Source of the DNA: Spirochaetaceae bacterium
GTDB lineage: Bacteria; Spirochaetota; Spirochaetia; Treponematales; Breznakiellaceae
Length of the DNA: 14,443 nt
Direction of reading: 5' to 3'
Assembly (NCBI GenBank): GCA_031284645.1
Contig: JAITXS010000073.1
Coordinates: 1 to 14,443, forward strand
Shown: positions 14,174 to 14,443 of the stretch, in pieces
Numbering within the stretch: position 1 is the first letter of the stretch
Layout: every line of letters starts with the position of its first letter
Program-made: the position numbers and the translations under genes
The notes under the pieces: model-generated
Told to the model about the DNA's origin: nothing
Seen by the model: the letters and a program-made list of their open reading frames with translations, nothing else
Database searches by the model: none

Positions 14174-14321
14174 GGGGCAAGGGTTTAGGGTAAAGGGTAT
14201 TGGCGCGATCAGATATCTTTACCCTCTACCCGAAGCAAAGAGTTAGGAGCATTAGGGATGGGGCAGAATTTCTGGTAAAGTCTAAACCCTACAACCCTTT
14301 ACCCCAGACCCAAGACCCTAT
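14174..14321. repeat. degenerate 7-bp-period GGG/CCC array in inverted orientation
   Basis: GGG triplets recur at exactly 7-bp steps (14174, 14181, 14188, 14195: GGGGCAA, GGGTTTA, GGGTAAA, GGGTATT). The opposite orientation appears as CCC at 14222 and 14229, then at 14287, 14295, 14302, 14309 and 14316. The arms can pair (GGGTAAAG with CTTTACCC), making a large imperfect palindrome. The unit GGGTATT is the same heptamer, reversed, as the perfect array at 13854. No gene is supported in 14054-14408. Confidence 0.65.
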
Positions 14322-14352
14322 TAGAGCAAAAATGGGCACCTAAGCGCTTTAG

Positions 14353-14386
14353 GGGCAATGCCCGCCCTGCGTGCAGGGATATTTTT
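14353..14386 (+). terminator. two small GC-rich hairpins with a U-run upstream of the last gene
   Basis: GGGC-AAT-GCCC (14353-14363) and CCCTG-CGTG-CAGGG (14365-14378) follow each other and end in ATATTTTT. This resembles a short Rho-independent terminator. It sits 22 bases before the start of the partial gene at the window edge, so it could also be part of that gene's leader. No promoter was recognised between it and the gene. Confidence 0.35.
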
Positions 14387-14408
14387 AAAAAGGAATGGAG
14401 GAAAAAAG

Positions 14409-14443
14409 ATGAGAAGCAGGAAAAACGTAAGGGCAATAATACT
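14409..14443 (+). CDS. start of a gene truncated by the window end
   Basis: ATG 14409 follows GGAGG (14397-14401) at a spacing of seven bases, the best ribosome binding site in this part of the window. The 11 full codons visible read MRSRKNVRAII, a basic N-terminus turning hydrophobic. That would suit a signal peptide or membrane anchor. Nothing more can be said without sequence to the right. Confidence 0.5.
   Translation, partial: MRSRKNVRAII

Overview
This window looks like a chromosomal segment of a spirochaete of the genus Treponema, with moderate GC content. The main support is a V/A-type rotary ATPase operon in the order E - DUF2764 - A - B - D - I - K. As I recall, this is the layout of one of the treponemal V-ATPase loci. 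The other genes also fit a treponeme: a bactofilin with a response-regulator-like partner, and secreted or membrane proteins of unknown function. The species cannot be fixed from this sequence alone.

Left end (1-409): a repeat-rich intergenic stretch, then a near-consensus sigma-70 promoter (TTGACA, 17 nt, TATTAT). Its transcript would carry a structured leader of about 250 nt before atpE. Bases 410-7850 hold seven co-directional ATPase genes, several coupled by ATGA or 1-nt overlaps. The two wider gaps (atpB/atpD and atpI/atpK) each hold a distinctive palindrome or hairpin. The AtpK rotor subunit keeps the Thr-Gln...Gln...Glu residues that bind Na+ in Enterococcus hirae NtpK, so the enzyme is probably Na+-coupled. 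That makes the leader a reasonable candidate for an ion-responsive riboswitch. The slot between E and A, where subunits C and F normally lie, is filled by a DUF2764 protein.

Middle (7851-11073): a heptamer-based inverted repeat separates the ATPase operon from a convergent small nitroreductase. A rightward cluster follows: the YggS-type PLP homeostasis protein, a two-helix membrane protein of unknown function, a possible 34-residue microprotein, and an S4/RluA-family pseudouridine synthase.

Right part (11179-13488, minus strand): a secreted protein with the strand pattern of a (beta/alpha)8 barrel, and upstream of it a two-gene unit. That unit encodes a degenerate receiver protein (phospho-Asp replaced by Asn) with a long coiled-coil tail, followed by a bactofilin. 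A strong promoter precedes the pair.

Right end (13489-14443): about 900 bp without a convincing complete gene. It contains a 162-bp element with imperfect terminal inverted repeats, a perfect CCCAATA heptamer array (nine copies), a bidirectional-looking terminator hairpin, and a degenerate GGG/CCC array with 7-bp period. The first 35 bases of a new rightward gene with a good ribosome binding site close the window. Heptamer-period repeats occur at four intergenic places here and form the main unexplained theme of the non-coding DNA.
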